From Thermosipho affectus (lineage in GTDB: Bacteria; Thermotogota; Thermotogae; Thermotogales; Fervidobacteriaceae), in contig NZ_LBFC01000015.1 of assembly GCF_001990485.1 (NCBI RefSeq), forward strand, positions 36,376 through 100,375: a DNA stretch of 64,000 bases. Reading direction: 5' to 3'. Below, piece by piece: positions 63,122 to 64,000 of the stretch. Made by a program: the position numbers and the translations under genes. The notes beneath the pieces are model-generated. The model saw only the letters and a list, made by a program, of their open reading frames with translations. It was not told where the DNA came from and searched no databases. Positions within the stretch are counted from its first letter, which is position 1; each line of letters starts with the position of its first letter.

Positions 63122-63346
63122 TAAGAATCTTGGATGATTTTTCGAATGTATAAGATCCTTCGCTTACGTTCAGGATGACATCTCCTTTTCATAGTCATTC
63201 CGAGGAGTTACACGACGAGGAATCTTTCCCCGTTATTCTGGGCCCGTGAGCGCAAAGAATATGATTCTTAGTCACTTCGTTCCTCAGAATGACAGAAAAA
63301 GGGAATGTTATCCAAGATTCTTCGCACGTATCACTAAGAATGACAA
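63122..63346. repeat. REP-like palindromic repeat cluster
   Basis: Inverted linker GATTTTTCGAATGTATAAGA and the unit ending GTTCAGGATGACA (63122-63181), a central diverged part, and ATGATTCTTAGTCACTTCGTTCCTCAGAATGACA (63260-63293) and AAGATTCTTCGCAC... (63313-63346). They are copies of the units at 36.7, 38.6 and 40.2 kb. The 772-base gap 63001-63772 has no gene. Confidence 0.75.
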
Positions 63347-63713
63347 AAAAGAAAGATTTCCTCACACGTCTAGGTTTGGAATGACAAAAAAGGTGTTCAC
63401 ACCTTCAAGAATTAATAGTCCATCGGAAGTAATACTAAAACACTTTACAAAATAAAAATGTTCTCTCAATCAATATTAGCTAGACTATTACACCATTCCC
63501 ATGTAATATTTTTATAGATTAAAGGAAAAACCTAAATTTTTTCTAATTCTTCTAAACAATAATGAACCTTATTTATCCTTTTTTTGTATATTTTTATTTT
63601 CCCTCTTTTATATATACATTTTTATCTTTACTTTTACATTTTTTCTCTTATATCAAGTAAAACAGTAACGGAGTCAAAAAAAATATCATCCGAAAGAAGC
63701 AGGCAGGCGAAAA

Positions 63714-63750
63714 CTCTTAGATTCTTCAGCGGTTTGCACCTCAGAATGAT
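63714..63750. repeat. Single REP-like unit
   Basis: CTTAGATTCTTCAGC...CTCAGAATGA, one diverged copy of unit A, just before the end of the PDDEXK_9 gene on the opposite strand. Confidence 0.6.
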
Positions 63751-63772
63751 AAAAGAACTACAACACCCTCCA

Positions 63773-64000
63773 TCATACTCTTCCCCATTCAAAATATGCT
63801 ATATTCCTTTCTTCCTTGTCAAATTCTACTCCTATTATGTATATCTCTTTGCACTTTCCTTTATACTTTTCATGATATCTTTTTTCTTTTAGCTGCTCTA
63901 GTGCTCCCTTTTTCTCTTTCCCTTCTATTACTTTAAATTCAAATATATAACATTTTTCTTTAAACCTTACCGTTAAATCTATCCTTCCTTTATTTGTTAC
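63773..64000 (-). CDS. C-terminus of a PDDEXK_9 (DUF1703) nuclease-like AAA protein
   Basis: An open minus-strand frame of 75 codons plus stop, entering from the right edge. It reads GRIDLTVRFKEKCYIFEFKV (D...ExK core), then ALEQLKEKRYHEKYKGKCKEIY and IIGVEFDKEERNIAYFEW, the characteristic C-terminal end of the AAA-ATPase-like/PDDEXK_9 family. The 5' part lies outside the window. Confidence 0.82.
   Translation of the reverse strand, partial: VTNKGRIDLTVRFKEKCYIFEFKVIEGKEKKGALEQLKEKRYHEKYKGKCKEIYIIGVEFDKEERNIAYFEWGRV

Noticed and set aside
63246..63455. Plus-strand frame of 69 codons in the last repeat cluster
   Set aside because: It is made of REP-like repeat units and has no ribosome site. 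Similar frames appear in every repeat cluster.

Overview
This AT-rich window has compact operons, strong GGAGGTGA-type ribosome binding sites and frequent TTG/GTG starts. It looks like a member of the Thermotogota, probably Thermosipho or a close relative (inference from gene content, not a search). Supporting signs are a dimeric-type folA, an Nqr/Rnf-like operon, a DDPR-type murE, flagellar P- and L-ring genes in a toga-bearing lineage, and surface proteins with dockerin-like repeats. 

Regions 1-33 kb are chromosomal core. rplK (partial) and rplA end at a terminator. A tRNA-Lys/Leu/Gly operon follows on the minus strand, then a diguanylate cyclase/acetyltransferase pair divergent from folA. 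nqrBCDEF is complete but nqrA is not next to it. An envelope polysaccharide block follows (manC, a Wzz-like protein with a decayed kinase domain, an 820-residue SLBB export protein). On the plus strand come DHH and PHP phosphoesterases and murE-x-mraY-wecA-like. On the minus strand a tightly packed run of 12 genes goes from a 47-residue protein through an ABC-like ATPase, PfkB kinase, CBS protein, mtaB, class IV aminotransferase, dciA-like, gyrB, flgA, flgH, flgI to a flgJ-like gene. Its upstream neighbour is a three-gene surface-protein operon. 

33.5-37 kb holds glycan-modification genes: a methyltransferase, a TPR-glycosyltransferase broken by a stop and a poly-A frameshift, and a hexapeptide acetyltransferase. 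36.6-43.8 kb is an accessory island full of non-coding repeats: palindromic REP-like units, roughly 10-bp CCAAC tracts and helically phased GTCACA iterons. It carries a DUF234-type ATPase with a triple 15-bp operator and a Cdc6/Orc1-like AAA+ ATPase flanked on both sides by near-identical 45-bp iteron blocks. A decayed second copy of the ATPase 5' region lies at 43.5 kb. A broken MNT nucleotidyltransferase, a broken membrane protein, a Panacea/YwgA-like relic and a SLOG + phosphoribosyltransferase pair lie between. 

43.8-48.2 kb is metabolic: a GH38 alpha-mannosidase with an AttH/CrtC-like partner, and a DpsL-type ferritin with a cytochrome b5-like protein. 48.4-64 kb is a defence-type island on the minus strand: a large unknown membrane protein, a Panacea-type toxin-antitoxin locus whose toxin is interrupted at a TTAA microsatellite, an IS inserted just upstream of that promoter, a HEPN protein with a PD-(D/E)XK nuclease, an AlbA/Schlafen-like protein, a broken OLD-type nuclease, and a zinc-hook ATPase / small protein / metallophosphoesterase operon resembling SbcCD or Rad50-Mre11. 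The window ends in the C-terminus of a PDDEXK_9 (DUF1703) protein. 

Several genes are broken at homopolymers. These may be real decay or sequencing errors, so those calls need read-level confirmation.
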